This document shows positions 1 to 9,242 of a DNA stretch of 58,002 nucleotides, in pieces (positions within the stretch are counted from its first letter, which is position 1; each line of letters starts with the position of its first letter). The stretch comes from Bowdeniella nasicola. Lineage in GTDB: Bacteria; Actinomycetota; Actinomycetes; Actinomycetales; Actinomycetaceae. The notes beneath the pieces were generated by a model. That model saw only the letters and a program-made list of their open reading frames with translations, searched no databases and was not told the DNA's origin. A program made the translations under genes and the position numbers. The stretch covers positions 9,876 through 67,877 of the forward strand of contig JAUNVA010000011.1 of NCBI GenBank assembly GCA_030537895.1, in the 5' to 3' direction.

Positions 1-995
1 TCGTCGCCGGCGAGCTCGCGCCGGCGAGCGCGGATGGGCGCAAGGTGATCGTTCACCGCGGCCGTCACCTCGGCCTTCAGCGCGCCTCCGCCTCCATCAC
101 CGATTCGTTCGGCAATGGCTTCGGGGGCTTCCCCGGTGCACATCGAGGCAATCAGGAGCAGGTTGGAGACCTCCGGGCGGGCCTGCGGATCGTAGGTGAT
201 GACGCGGTTTGAGTCGGTAACCGCCTTCTTCAAGACTTTGGCCGTGGTGTCGGCGTCCATCCCAAGTTCGATCGTGTTCTTCCGGGACTTGCTCATCTTC
301 TGGCCATCCATGCCGAGTACCGAGGCGGCCTCCGACAGGAGCGCCTCGGGGCGGCGGAAGACGGGACGCTTCGGGTCCACGCGACCGTAGCGCTTATCGA
401 ACCGGGACGCGATCACCCGGGCCTGCTCGAGGTGGGGAACCTGGTCCTTGCCGACCGGCACGAGATTCGCCTTGCAAAACAGGATGTCCGCGGCCTGGTG
501 GACGGGGTAGGTGAGCAGCAGGCCGGACATTGCGCGGCCCTCGGAGGCCTCCAGTTCGGCCTTAACCGTCGGATTGCGATGCAGTTCGGCCTCGGTAACC
601 AGGGAGAGGAACGGCAACATCAGCTGGTTCAGTGCCGGGACCGCCGAATGGTTGAAGATCGTCGCACGTTCGGGATCGATTCCGCAGGCGAGGTAATCGG
701 CGAGCAGGCCGAGGACTCGCTCGCGGATGGGACCCACGCCATCGCGATCGGTGATGACCTGGTAGTCGGCCACGAGGATCCAGGTCTCGACGCCCCGGTT
801 TTGGATCTCGACACGGTTCTTGAGCGTCCCGAAGTAGTGTCCGAGATGCAGGGCCCCCGTCGGACGGTCGCCGGTGAGCACACGGAAGCGGGAAGGATCC
901 TGCTCGATCTGCTTCTCGATGTGCGCCGAACGTTCGCGGGTGCGCGCGAGTGACGCGCTCGAGGTGGCCTGAGCGAAATCCGCTTCGGAGCTCAT
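1..995 (-). CDS. trpS: Tryptophanyl-tRNA synthetase (C-terminus beyond window edge)
   Basis: Class I aminoacyl-tRNA synthetase that charges tRNA-Trp in the cytoplasm. Translating the minus strand from the ATG at 995 gives 331 uninterrupted residues that run off the left edge of the window. Seen directly: the HIGH-type motif GALHLGHYFG at about residue 47 and the KMSKS motif in DGQKMSKSRKN at about residue 232, both with the spacing of TrpS; the stretch VPVGKDQVPHLE between them is typical of the Trp/Tyr subclass. The family is about 330-350 aa, so only a short C-terminal tail is missing. The start codon overlaps the glgX stop codon (ATGA at 995-992), so the gene is translationally coupled to glgX upstream. 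Confidence 0.95.
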   Translation of the reverse strand, partial: MSSEADFAQATSSASLARTRERSAHIEKQIEQDPSRFRVLTGDRPTGALHLGHYFGTLKNRVEIQNRGVETWILVADYQVITDRDGVGPIRERVLGLLADYLACGIDPERATIFNHSAVPALNQLMLPFLSLVTEAELHRNPTVKAELEASEGRAMSGLLLTYPVHQAADILFCKANLVPVGKDQVPHLEQARVIASRFDKRYGRVDPKRPVFRRPEALLSEAASVLGMDGQKMSKSRKNTIELGMDADTTAKVLKKAVTDSNRVITYDPQARPEVSNLLLIASMCTGEAPEAIAERIGDGGGGALKAEVTAAVNDHLAPIRARRRELAGD

Positions 996-3199
996 GGTGT
1001 CCTTTCGGAGAGGTAGATCTGCATCGACAGGGGCGCCAGACGCACCCGACCGGCCGCCTCCAGCACGGGCCCGGCCTGCGAGGTGGGCCGCTCCCATGTG
1101 GAGTCCCAGGTGAGGCGCCATCCCTCGGCTCGGGTACCCGAGCCATTATTCTCCATCGTACGACCGACGGCGAGGGTCACCTCAACCTCGTCCATGGAGC
1201 CATTGAAGACGACGAGGGCGTCCGGACCGCGTCCACGCCCGGAGCGCAGCATCTGCAGGGCTCGGTCATAGGGGTCGTGCCACGCGGAGGACAATCGCGG
1301 TTCCGCGTTGGCCTGCAACCAGGTGAGGTCCGGCATGGAATCGCCGCGGGCCGGCCGACCGGACGCGAACCGGATCGGCCGCAGCGCCGGGGTTGAGCGT
1401 CGTAGCTCAACGAGGTAGGCGCTCGTTGCGAGCAGGTCCTCCTGCCAGGGGGCGTGGTCCCACGAGAGGTAGGAAGTGTCGTTGTCCTGGCAGTAGGCGT
1501 TGTTATTGCCGCCCTGGGTACGGCCGAACTCATCGCCGGCCGTGATCATCGGCACCCCTGCCGAGACGAGCAGGGAGCCGAGGAGGTTACGGATGGAGCG
1601 GCGCTTCGCGGCCGAGTTCCCCGGACAGGAGCCCTCCGGTTCACCGTGATTCCACGACAGGTTACGATCGGTGCCGTCACGGTTGTCTTCGCCGTTCGCA
1701 GCATTGTGTTTGTGGCTGTAACTCACGAGGTCCGCCAGGGTGAACCCGTCGTGGGCGGTGACGTAGTTGATGGAGCCGAGCGGGCCGCGCCCACCGGGGT
1801 TGTCCCCATAGGAGAACAGGTCGGCGGAGCCGGACAGCCGGTTGCCGAGGTCGGCAAGCGAGGATGGAGCGACATCGTGGCTCAGGCGGTCCGCATCGGC
1901 GAGCCAGAAGGTGCGCAGCGTGTCACGGAACCGGTCGTTCCAATCCGCCATTGGCGCCGGGAACTGGCCCGTGCGCCAGCCGTTCGGCCCGAGGTCCCAC
2001 GGCTCATTGATGAGCTTGACATCGCGCAGCACCGGGTCGGTGGCGAGCGCCGTGAGGAAGGGGTGGTGATCGGTGAACTGCTCACGATGGCGGCCGAGCG
2101 TGACGGCCAGATCGAACCGGAAACCATCCACCCCGACGTCGCGCGCCCAGTAGCGCAACGAGTCGAGCGCCAGCTGGACGACCCGCGTACGCCGGAAGTC
2201 GAGCGTATTTCCGCAGCCCGTGTAGTCGGTGAGGTGGCCGTCCGGCTCGTGCAGGTAGTAGCCTGCCTCATCGAGCCCCCGCAATGACAGACTCGGTCCG
2301 TCGATTCCGGCCTCGCACGTGTGGTTGTAGACGACGTCGAGAATCACCTCGATGCCCGCCTGGTGCAGGAGCTCTACCGCGCCGGTGAACTCCTCAATCA
2401 CGGCCTGGGCCCCGCCTCGTTGTGCCTGCTCGCTTGCGTAACTCGGTTCGGGGGCGAAGAAGGCGAGCGTGTTGTAGCCCCAGTAGTTCACGAGGCCCTT
2501 GTCCTTCAGGAAGGGCTCGGGAGCGGAGGCGTGCACGGGCAGCAGTTCCAGGGCGGTGACGCCGAGCCTCGTGAGGTGATCCACGAAGGCGGGGTGGGCG
2601 AGACCCGCGTAGGTGCCGCGCAGGTGGGCTGGCACCCCGGGGTGGTGCATGGTGAGGCCCTTGACGTGCCCCTCGTAGATCACCGTATCTCGCCACTGGT
2701 GACGTGGGCGTGAGTGGCGGGCGGAAAAGACAGTCTCGGTGACGACGCCGCGTGCGGCCGAGCCAATCGTGTCGCGCGTGCTCGGCTGGGTGGGGTAGGT
2801 ATTCGCCCCGCCGGCTCGCTCATAGTCATAGATTGCGTCTCCGAGCTCGACCTGCCCCGTGATGCCGCGTGCATAGGGATCCAGCATGAGTCGGTGCGGA
2901 TTGAACCGCTGTGCGGAGGCAGGGTCCCACTTGCCGTACGCACGGAAGCCGTAAGGGGTGCCGCCGAGGATGCCTGGGACGTGCCCATGCCAGACTCCGT
3001 GGACGGGGCCTTCGAGCAGCCAAGGCTCTTCTACCTCGCCGTCCCCGTCGGATCGGAAAAAACACACTTCAAGGGCGGTCGCCCGCGGCGCATAGACCGC
3101 GACGTCGACGCCACCATCGACCCGATGGACGCCGAGCCGACCACGATCGGTCGCCGGGCGCGTCACGGGCTGGGGCCTGGAACGTACGGGAAGTGTCAC
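992..3199 (-). CDS. glgX: Glycogen debranching enzyme GlgX (isoamylase type)
   Basis: GH13 family enzyme that cleaves alpha-1,6 branches of phosphorylase-limit glycogen. The 735-residue product has an N-terminal CBM48-like domain (about residues 20-120) and the GH13 barrel: VDGFRFDLAVTLG carries the nucleophile Asp, INEPWDLG the acid/base Glu and YVTAHDGFTLADLV the conserved HD pair. I chose the GTG at 3199 although the frame stays open to 3271: the residues before it are atypical, and a GATAAT box lies seven bases upstream, which would make the transcript leaderless. The 3' end overlaps trpS by 4 bases. No other glycogen genes are in the window, so its regulation within glycogen metabolism is unknown. 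Confidence 0.93.
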   Translation of the reverse strand: MTLPVRSRPQPVTRPATDRGRLGVHRVDGGVDVAVYAPRATALEVCFFRSDGDGEVEEPWLLEGPVHGVWHGHVPGILGGTPYGFRAYGKWDPASAQRFNPHRLMLDPYARGITGQVELGDAIYDYERAGGANTYPTQPSTRDTIGSAARGVVTETVFSARHSRPRHQWRDTVIYEGHVKGLTMHHPGVPAHLRGTYAGLAHPAFVDHLTRLGVTALELLPVHASAPEPFLKDKGLVNYWGYNTLAFFAPEPSYASEQAQRGGAQAVIEEFTGAVELLHQAGIEVILDVVYNHTCEAGIDGPSLSLRGLDEAGYYLHEPDGHLTDYTGCGNTLDFRRTRVVQLALDSLRYWARDVGVDGFRFDLAVTLGRHREQFTDHHPFLTALATDPVLRDVKLINEPWDLGPNGWRTGQFPAPMADWNDRFRDTLRTFWLADADRLSHDVAPSSLADLGNRLSGSADLFSYGDNPGGRGPLGSINYVTAHDGFTLADLVSYSHKHNAANGEDNRDGTDRNLSWNHGEPEGSCPGNSAAKRRSIRNLLGSLLVSAGVPMITAGDEFGRTQGGNNNAYCQDNDTSYLSWDHAPWQEDLLATSAYLVELRRSTPALRPIRFASGRPARGDSMPDLTWLQANAEPRLSSAWHDPYDRALQMLRSGRGRGPDALVVFNGSMDEVEVTLAVGRTMENNGSGTRAEGWRLTWDSTWERPTSQAGPVLEAAGRVRLAPLSMQIYLSERTP

Positions 3200-3206
3200 G
3201 GGCTCA

Positions 3207-3212
3207 ATTATC
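3207..3212 (-). promoter_or_regulatory. -10 box for glgX, leaderless type
   Basis: GATAAT on the minus strand, followed by TGAGCCC (7 bases) and the GTG start. A transcript would begin at or within a base of the start codon. There is no Shine-Dalgarno sequence. Supports the GTG at 3199 as the true start. Confidence 0.5.
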
Positions 3213-3323
3213 CACAACGCGCGCCCGCTCGCGCGGGAAAAGCACCCGCGCGCGATGTGAGGTTCGCCCACCCGTTCGCTCTCTCGCTAGTCGCCTCGGG
3301 GCGGACGTGGCAAGGTGGAGCGC

Positions 3324-4112
3324 ATGAAGGTTGCAGTACTGGTCAAACATGTTCCGGACGTCCAATCGGAACGCCGGATCGAAGACGGCCACCTCGTGCG
3401 CGGCGAGGATGACGTCATCAACGAACTAGACGAGAACGCCGTCGAGGCCGCCGTTTCCCTCGTTGAGGAAATCGGCGGTGAGGTCGTCGCCGTCACTATG
3501 GGGCCCGAGGACGCCGTGGACGCGGTGCGTCGCGCATTGCAGATGGGAGCCGACTCGGGCCTGCACGTGTGCGACGAACGGCTCACCGGCACCGATGTTC
3601 TGGGGACGGCCCGCGTACTGGCCGCGGCGGTGCGCACTCTCGGAGACGTCGACCTCGTGCTCGCGGGCATGGCCTCCTCCGACGGCGAAACCTCGGTTGT
3701 CCCGGCCGCGCTCGCGGCAGACCTCGGCTGGCCCGTTGCCTCCGTTGCCTCCCGCCTGGAGTGCGATGGCACGACTGCGACCATCGAGCGTACGGTCGAC
3801 AGTATCGACGAGAGCGTGCGGGTGCGCCTGCCCGCCGTCGTGTCGGTCACCGACCAGGTGAACGAGCCGCGCATTCCTGCGTTTAAGGCGATGATGGCGG
3901 CCCGCAAGAAGCCCGTCACCGAGATCGACCTCGCTGAGCTCGGGCTTGCCGATGACGTCGAGGCGGATGCTGGCGCCCTGCTCGGTGCCTCAGGAGCGGG
4001 CGTGCGCGTGCGTGACGCCAGTCCCATCCCGGCCCGCGAACAGGGCACGATCGTGACCGATACCGGCGATGGTGGCACACGCCTCGCCGACTACCTCAAG
4101 CAGGTGATGTAA
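3324..4112 (+). CDS. etfB: Electron transfer flavoprotein beta subunit
   Basis: Beta subunit of the FAD/AMP-binding electron carrier that takes electrons from acyl-CoA and related dehydrogenases. The 262-residue protein starts MKVAVLVKHVPD and has the typical beta signatures DENAVEAAVSL, ALQMGADSGLHV and GDVDLVLAGMASSDGETSVV (the AMP-binding region). The ATG at 3324 is preceded by an AAGGTGGAG ribosome site; an in-frame GTG at 3315 lies inside that site and is rejected. First gene of a tightly packed run etfB-etfA-cysteine desulfurase-mnmA-nudC. No ETF:quinone oxidoreductase or acyl-CoA dehydrogenase is in view, so the physiological partner is not known. Confidence 0.95.
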   Translation: MKVAVLVKHVPDVQSERRIEDGHLVRGEDDVINELDENAVEAAVSLVEEIGGEVVAVTMGPEDAVDAVRRALQMGADSGLHVCDERLTGTDVLGTARVLAAAVRTLGDVDLVLAGMASSDGETSVVPAALAADLGWPVASVASRLECDGTTATIERTVDSIDESVRVRLPAVVSVTDQVNEPRIPAFKAMMAARKKPVTEIDLAELGLADDVEADAGALLGASGAGVRVRDASPIPAREQGTIVTDTGDGGTRLADYLKQVM

Positions 4113-5030
4113 GTGTTGACCCTCCTCGTGATCCGCACCCCGGAGCCGGGCGTGTCGGCGGAACTTGCCACGGCCGCTCGCGCCCTCGGTGACCTTGAGG
4201 TACTCGACCTCACGGGCGAGGCACCTCTCGAGGGGCTCGGCGCGGTGCGCGCCTACCGTCCCGAGGGTGGCGCCGACTTTACGAGTGTCGTCGCCGGAGC
4301 CCACGCCATCGTCACGGCCGCGCAGCACTCGGGTGCCGACCTGATCCTCACCGAGGCCTCCTTCGCAGGCCGTGAGCTCGCGGGCTACAGCGCTAGTTTG
4401 CTCGACGCCGGAGTCATGACCGACGCCTCAGCGATCCGCCGCGAGGGTGACAAGCTTGTCGTCACGCGCACGGTCCTTGCCGGCTCGTGGACCTCCACGT
4501 GCGAGTTCTTGCGCACCCCCGCCGTCGTCGCCTTCACCCCCGGTCTCATCGAGCCCGAGACCGTGCCCGGTGCGCCACAGCTGACCGACCTCGACGTCGC
4601 CCTGCCGGAGGCGGCCGGCGCGATCGAGATCCTCGAGCGCACCCGCCAGGACACGGGCGATGAGGTCCCGCTGCCGACTGCGGATATTGTCGTCGTCGGG
4701 GGCCGGGGCGTCGAGGGTGACTTCACGCTCGTGCGCCAGCTTGCTGAACGCCTCGGTGCTGCAGTCGGGGCCACCCGCGTCGCGACCGACGAGGGGTGGA
4801 TTGAGCACACCGCGCAGATTGGCCAGACCGGCGTGAGCATCCGCCCCAAGATCTACATCGGTCTCGGTGTCTCGGGCGCCGTCCACCACACGGTGGGCAT
4901 GCACAATTCCGCCATCGTCGTCGCCGTGAATACCGACTCGGAGGCGCCCATCTTCGAGATGTGTGACTTCGGCGTGGTCGGTGACCTGAACGACGTCGTC
5001 CCCCAGCTCCTCGAGGCCCTCGGGGCGTGA
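4113..5030 (+). CDS. etfA: Electron transfer flavoprotein alpha subunit
   Basis: Alpha subunit binding the redox-active FAD. It starts with GTG immediately after the etfB stop. The C-terminal FAD domain (about residues 185-305) is clear: VVGGRGVEG, then GATRVATDEGWI, QIGQTGVSIRPKIYIGLGVSG and HTVGMHNSAIVVAVNTD, the canonical ETF-alpha fingerprint. The N-terminal domain (1-180) is more divergent, and at 305 aa the protein is slightly shorter than many ETF-alpha. Its last codons overlap the start of the cysteine desulfurase gene (GTGA), indicating co-translation. Confidence 0.95.
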   Translation: MLTLLVIRTPEPGVSAELATAARALGDLEVLDLTGEAPLEGLGAVRAYRPEGGADFTSVVAGAHAIVTAAQHSGADLILTEASFAGRELAGYSASLLDAGVMTDASAIRREGDKLVVTRTVLAGSWTSTCEFLRTPAVVAFTPGLIEPETVPGAPQLTDLDVALPEAAGAIEILERTRQDTGDEVPLPTADIVVVGGRGVEGDFTLVRQLAERLGAAVGATRVATDEGWIEHTAQIGQTGVSIRPKIYIGLGVSGAVHHTVGMHNSAIVVAVNTDSEAPIFEMCDFGVVGDLNDVVPQLLEALGA

Positions 5031-6205
5031 GCGTCGCCTACCTCGATCATGCCGCGACCGCGCCGGCCCGTCCGGCGGCAGTCGAGGCCTACGCCCGGGA
5101 GGCGAGCCGGTCAGGCAACCCCTCCTCACTGCACCAGGTGGGGCGCGCCGCCCGCGAGCGTCTCGAACAGGCCCGCGAACAGATCGCGGAGCTCATGGGA
5201 GCACGCCCGGCCGAGGTGATCTTCACCTCGGGGGGCTCGGAGGCCGACGCCCTCATGATGCTTGGCACGGCGGGAGCCCTCACCCGGCGGGGTGTCGGTG
5301 GGCGCCTCGCATACGCCGAGATCGAACACGACGCCGTACGCGGCGCCGCCCGCGCCGCTGAAGAACTCTACGGGATGCCCGCGGTGGCGCTAGCCTGCGG
5401 ACCCGACGGGCGGCTCGAATTGGATGGCGTGCGCATCGCATGCGAGGAAGGGCTCGCCCTACTCACGGTGCAGTGGGCCAATAACGAGACCGGGGTGCTG
5501 CAGCCCGTCGCCGAGGCCGCCGAGCTCGCCGCGAGCGCGGGCGCGATCGTGCACAGCGACGCCGTCCAGGCCGTTGGGCGTGTACCGGTGGACTTCACCA
5601 ACGCGCACCTCAGTGCCCTCTCTCTCACGGGCCACAAGATCGGGGCGCCGGTTGGTACCGGGGTGCTCCTCGCCCGGACCGATACCCCCCTGATCGACAT
5701 CCGTCCGGGCGGGGGCCAGGAGCGTGGCGTGCGCTCCGGCACCCTCGATGTGGCCGGAGCCGTCGCACTGGCCACGGCTCTTGCGGAGGCCGAGGCCACG
5801 CGTGCCGAAACCAGCGCGCGCCTCGCCTCCTACGTCACGCGCCTGCGGCACGCGCTGCGCCTCCTGCCTGGGGTTCGCCTTACCGGACCAGACCCGGACG
5901 CCGACGTCGATGCGGGTGTTCTGCCCGGCTTCGTCCACCTCGTGGTGTGCGACGCGGATGCCGAGGCGCTCCTCATGCTCGCGGACCTCGCCGGCATCGC
6001 CGCGACCTCCTCGTCGGCCTGCCACGCCGGCGTACAATCCCTTTCCCACGTCGTGACCTCCCTCGGCTACGGCGCGGACGAGTCCGTCGCTCCGCTGCGT
6101 CTTTCCCTGGGCTGGAACACCACTGAGGCGGAGGTTGAGGCAGCAATCGCGGCCCTTCCCGGCATTATCGAGGCGGCCCGTGCCGCCCGAGGAGGTCGGC
6201 GATGA
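5027..6205 (+). CDS. Cysteine desulfurase, NifS/IscS type
   Basis: PLP enzyme that takes sulfur from L-cysteine as a protein persulfide. The 392-residue protein begins [12 protein letters not shown] (the family's YLDNAAT motif), has the PLP lysine in [13 protein letters not shown] and the persulfide cysteine in the loop [25 protein letters not shown] is the conserved phosphate region. It starts with GTG overlapping the etfA stop and its own stop overlaps mnmA by four bases. That coupling argues that its main sulfur acceptor is MnmA, as in the known IscS-to-MnmA sulfur relay, rather than an Fe-S scaffold, none of which is in the window. The gene symbol could be iscS or nifS; I leave it open. 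Confidence 0.92.
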   Translation: MSVAYLDHAATAPARPAAVEAYAREASRSGNPSSLHQVGRAARERLEQAREQIAELMGARPAEVIFTSGGSEADALMMLGTAGALTRRGVGGRLAYAEIEHDAVRGAARAAEELYGMPAVALACGPDGRLELDGVRIACEEGLALLTVQWANNETGVLQPVAEAAELAASAGAIVHSDAVQAVGRVPVDFTNAHLSALSLTGHKIGAPVGTGVLLARTDTPLIDIRPGGGQERGVRSGTLDVAGAVALATALAEAEATRAETSARLASYVTRLRHALRLLPGVRLTGPDPDADVDAGVLPGFVHLVVCDADAEALLMLADLAGIAATSSSACHAGVQSLSHVVTSLGYGADESVAPLRLSLGWNTTEAEVEAAIAALPGIIEAARAARGGRR

Positions 6206-7293
6206 AGGTTCTTGCTGCGCTCTCAGGCGGAGTTGACTCCGCGGTGGCGGCGGCGCGGGCCGTCGAGGCCGGCCACGATGTGGTCGGCGTGCACATGGCA
6301 CTGTCAAAGTCCCGGGCCCAGCACCGGACGGGCTCGCGTGGGTGCTGCTCGATCGAGGACGCCTCCGATGCCCAACGTGCGGCTGCCACCCTTTCCATTC
6401 CGTATTACGTGTGGGACCTCTCCGATGACTTCGAGGAGCGTGTTGTCGCGGATTTCCTCGCCGAGTATGAGGCCGGACGGACTCCCAATCCGTGCGTGCG
6501 CTGTAACGAACACATCAAGTTCGCGGCGCTGCTCGAGCGGGGGCGTGCGCTCGGTTTCGACGCCGTGTGTACGGGCCATTACGCGGCCCTGCGTCCCGGC
6601 AATGACGGCCCGGAACTGCACCGCGCGCGCGACCGTGCCAAGGATCAGTCCTACGTGCTCGCCGTCATGGGCCGGGAGGGGCTCGAGCGTGCGCTCTTCC
6701 CACTCGGGGACGTCGGCAGCAAAGACGAGGTACGCGCCGAGGCAAAGGCACGCGGGCTGCGGGTAAGCGCGAAACCCGATTCATTCGATATCTGTTTCGT
6801 CGCGGATGGTGACACCTCCGGTTTTCTCCGCTCGCGGCTCGGAGAGCGACCCGGTGCAATTCTCGACATGGACGGTGCTGAGATCGGCGAACACCGCGGC
6901 GCCTACGCCTACACCGTGGGCCAGCGGCGCGGCCTCGGCCTCACCGTCCCCGCGCCGGACGGGCGGCCGCGCTACGTCCTGGAAGTCGACCCCGCCGCCA
7001 ACACGGTGCGAGTCGGTCCGAAGGAGGCGCTGAGTGTTCGTCGCATTGTGGCCGACGACGTCGTGTGGCTCGCGAACGACGACGACGCCGCGGCACCCGG
7101 AGTGAGCGTGCAGGTCCGAGCTCACGGACGCGCGATTGATGCCCGGGTTGAGCGCGACAGCACTTGTCTCCATGTGGAGCTTGGTGAGCCGCTGCGCGGG
7201 ATCGCGCCGGGTCAGTCGATCGTCGTCTATCGGGGCACCCGGGTCCTTGGGCAGGCCACCATTGCCCGCGCACACCGTGAGGAGAACGCATGA
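6202..7293 (+). CDS. mnmA: tRNA-specific 2-thiouridylase MnmA
   Basis: Forms 2-thiouridine at wobble position 34 of tRNA-Lys, -Glu and -Gln by ATP-dependent adenylation and sulfur transfer. Seen: the PP-loop [11 protein letters not shown] at residue 8, the first catalytic cysteine in [14 protein letters not shown] (about residue 97), and the second in [12 protein letters not shown] (about residue 197), followed by the [10 protein letters not shown] signature and the C-terminal beta-barrel. Length 363 aa is normal. It overlaps the cysteine desulfurase upstream and nudC downstream by four bases each, so sulfur donor and thiolase are made from adjacent cistrons. Confidence 0.96.
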   Translation: MKVLAALSGGVDSAVAAARAVEAGHDVVGVHMALSKSRAQHRTGSRGCCSIEDASDAQRAAATLSIPYYVWDLSDDFEERVVADFLAEYEAGRTPNPCVRCNEHIKFAALLERGRALGFDAVCTGHYAALRPGNDGPELHRARDRAKDQSYVLAVMGREGLERALFPLGDVGSKDEVRAEAKARGLRVSAKPDSFDICFVADGDTSGFLRSRLGERPGAILDMDGAEIGEHRGAYAYTVGQRRGLGLTVPAPDGRPRYVLEVDPAANTVRVGPKEALSVRRIVADDVVWLANDDDAAAPGVSVQVRAHGRAIDARVERDSTCLHVELGEPLRGIAPGQSIVVYRGTRVLGQATIARAHREENA

Positions 7294-8213
7294 GCGCGAC
7301 GCTGCCGATGGCCCTCGCCGCCACCGCGATCGACCTCGATACGCCGCGCCGCGCGCAGGAAGGTCTTCTCGACCAGCTTGCGCGAGATCGGGCAGCCCTC
7401 GCGATCGCGGTCGCCCCTTCCGGCGCCCTGTCGGTGCACGGGGGCGGGCGCGTCATCGCTCCACTGGCCGGGCGCCGCCCCCTCGCCTATCTCGGCCGCG
7501 TCGAGAACCGCCCCCTCGTGCTGGTCGACGGCCCCGAGGCCGCGCGGCAGGCACCGAGCGCCACGCTCGCAGACCCGTACGCGGCCGGGTCGACGGGAGA
7601 GGAGCGTTCGGGCATCGAGGTGGTCGGCTTGCGCGAATGCGGACTGCGCCTCACCCCCGTGGATGCCACGTTCGCGGCGGTCGCCGTCGCGCTGCGCCAG
7701 TGGCACGAGGAGACCCGCTGCGTGCGCTGCGCCGCGAGCCAGGACCTGCGCGAGGCCGGCTGGGTTTACCGGTGCCCACACTGCGGGGCGGAACGCTATC
7801 CTCGCACCGATCCGTGCATCATCGTGGCGGTCACCGATGAAGTGGACCGACTTCTGCTTGCGCGCGCCGCTCACTTTCCGGCCGGACGCTTTTCGGTGCT
7901 CGCCGGCTACGTCGAACCGGGGGAATCCCTCGAGGCTGCCGTACGCCGAGAGGTGTGGGAGGAAGCCGGCGTGCGGGTGCATTCGGTCCGCTACCGCGGC
8001 TCCCAGCCCTGGCCGTTCCCGCGCTCCCTCATGTGCGCCTTCACCGCGCGCGTTCACGGCACGCCCACTCCGCGCGTTGACGGCGTGGAGATCGCCGAGG
8101 CCGCCTTTTATTCGCGCACCGAGGTCACCGACCTCATCGAGCGTGGACAGATGCGCCTGCCGTCGGGAATCTCCGTCGCCCGCTCCCTGGTCGCCGACTG
8201 GCAGAACGGCTAG
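7290..8213 (+). CDS. nudC: NADH pyrophosphatase / NAD-RNA decapping hydrolase NudC
   Basis: Nudix hydrolase cleaving NAD(H) and removing 5'-NAD caps from RNA. The 307-residue protein has the N-terminal NUDIX-like domain, a zinc ribbon with Cys144, Cys147, Cys162 and Cys165 (CVRC...CPHC), the Nudix box [10 protein letters not shown]... REVWEEAG at about 206-228, and the NudC hallmark SQPWPFPRS just after it. The last gene of the etfB-nudC run; its stop at 8211-8213 lies five bases before a -10 box for the next gene. Adjacency of nudC to uvrD2 (with one gene between) matches the known actinobacterial order. Confidence 0.95.
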   Translation: MSATLPMALAATAIDLDTPRRAQEGLLDQLARDRAALAIAVAPSGALSVHGGGRVIAPLAGRRPLAYLGRVENRPLVLVDGPEAARQAPSATLADPYAAGSTGEERSGIEVVGLRECGLRLTPVDATFAAVAVALRQWHEETRCVRCAASQDLREAGWVYRCPHCGAERYPRTDPCIIVAVTDEVDRLLLARAAHFPAGRFSVLAGYVEPGESLEAAVRREVWEEAGVRVHSVRYRGSQPWPFPRSLMCAFTARVHGTPTPRVDGVEIAEAAFYSRTEVTDLIERGQMRLPSGISVARSLVADWQNG

Positions 8214-8217
8214 GCCC

Positions 8218-8223
8218 TAGGCT
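8218..8223 (+). promoter_or_regulatory. -10 box for asparaginase gene, leaderless type
   Basis: TAGGCT followed by GGGGGC (6 bases) and ATG at 8230. The same TAGGCT-GGGGGC arrangement stands before the GTG at 39070. The G run may also act as a ribosome site if transcription starts upstream. Confidence 0.45.
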
Positions 8224-8229
8224 GGGGGC

Positions 8230-9237
8230 ATGTCTGCCACTGCTCTGTCCGACGCCCCGCTCCTCGCCCACGTGGTCCGCAGCGGTGTCGTCGAATCGGT
8301 CCACCACGGTCTTCTCATTGCCCTGGATGCGGACGGCGCCGCCACCCGTCAGTGCGGTGATGTGCACGCCCCGATCCTGCCCCGCTCCGCCCTGAAACCA
8401 GCCCAGGCGCTCGCGTGCCTGCGCGCCGGCGCGGACCTGACTGGCGAGCACCTCGCCCTCGCCTGCGCCTCCCACTCGGGGGAGGACACCCATCTGGCGG
8501 GAGTACGCGCCATGCTGGAGCAGGCGGACCTCGGCGTCGATCAGCTCGACAACACGCCGGACTATCCGCTCGGTGAGCAGGCGCGCCTCGCCTGGATCGC
8601 GGCGGGGCGTGGGAAGGAATCCCTCGCACAGAACTGCTCGGGCAAACACGCCGCGATGCTCACGGCCTGTCGCGCCGCGGGCTGGGACACCGCCACCTAC
8701 CGTGAAGTCGGCCATCCCCTGCAGGTCCTCGTGGAGGAGACCCTCGCGGACCTCGCCGGCGAACCCGTGGCGCGGCGCACCGTCGACGGATGCGGTGCGC
8801 CCGCTCTCGGAATCTCCCTGATGGGGCTCGCCCGCATGTTCGCGGCTCTCGCGTCGGCGCGCAGCGGCACGAGACGCGCCGCAGTGGCCGATGCCATGCG
8901 CCGCCACCCGCAGGCCGTGGGTGGGACCGGCCGCGTCGTCACCGACCTCATGCGCGCGATCCCCGGCCTCATCGCGAAGGACGGTGCCGAAGGCGTGATC
9001 GCGGCCGCCCTGCCTGATGGCCGTGCCTTCGCTGTGAAAATCGCAGACGGCAATGCCCGGGCTGCCGGTGTGAGCCTGCTCGCGGCACTCGAGTCCGACG
9101 GCGTCTTGGAGCTCCCCGGCGTGGATGCCTCAGCCGCCCGCACGGCGGTTCGCAGCGAGATCCTCGGCCACGGGCGCCCGGTCGGCCAGGTACGTGCTGT
9201 GGACAATTCGACGTACGGCAGTGGGCTGCGAGAATAG
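8230..9237 (+). CDS. Asparaginase, AsnA/type II-like (PF06089 family)
   Basis: Predicted L-asparaginase of the actinobacterial/rhizobial family distinct from E. coli AnsA/AnsB, hydrolysing asparagine to aspartate and ammonia. Typical elements in the 335-residue protein: RSALKPAQALACL near residue 50, ACASHSGEDTHL (about 76-87), QNCSGKHAAML (about 133-143), VDGCGAPALGISL and GTGRVVTDLM. The serine-lysine pairs in these motifs are the presumed catalytic centre of this family. No signal peptide is visible, so it is probably cytoplasmic. It stands alone between nudC and uvrD2 with its own putative leaderless promoter. Confidence 0.88.
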   Translation: MSATALSDAPLLAHVVRSGVVESVHHGLLIALDADGAATRQCGDVHAPILPRSALKPAQALACLRAGADLTGEHLALACASHSGEDTHLAGVRAMLEQADLGVDQLDNTPDYPLGEQARLAWIAAGRGKESLAQNCSGKHAAMLTACRAAGWDTATYREVGHPLQVLVEETLADLAGEPVARRTVDGCGAPALGISLMGLARMFAALASARSGTRRAAVADAMRRHPQAVGGTGRVVTDLMRAIPGLIAKDGAEGVIAAALPDGRAFAVKIADGNARAAGVSLLAALESDGVLELPGVDASAARTAVRSEILGHGRPVGQVRAVDNSTYGSGLRE

Positions 9238-9242
9238 TGCCG

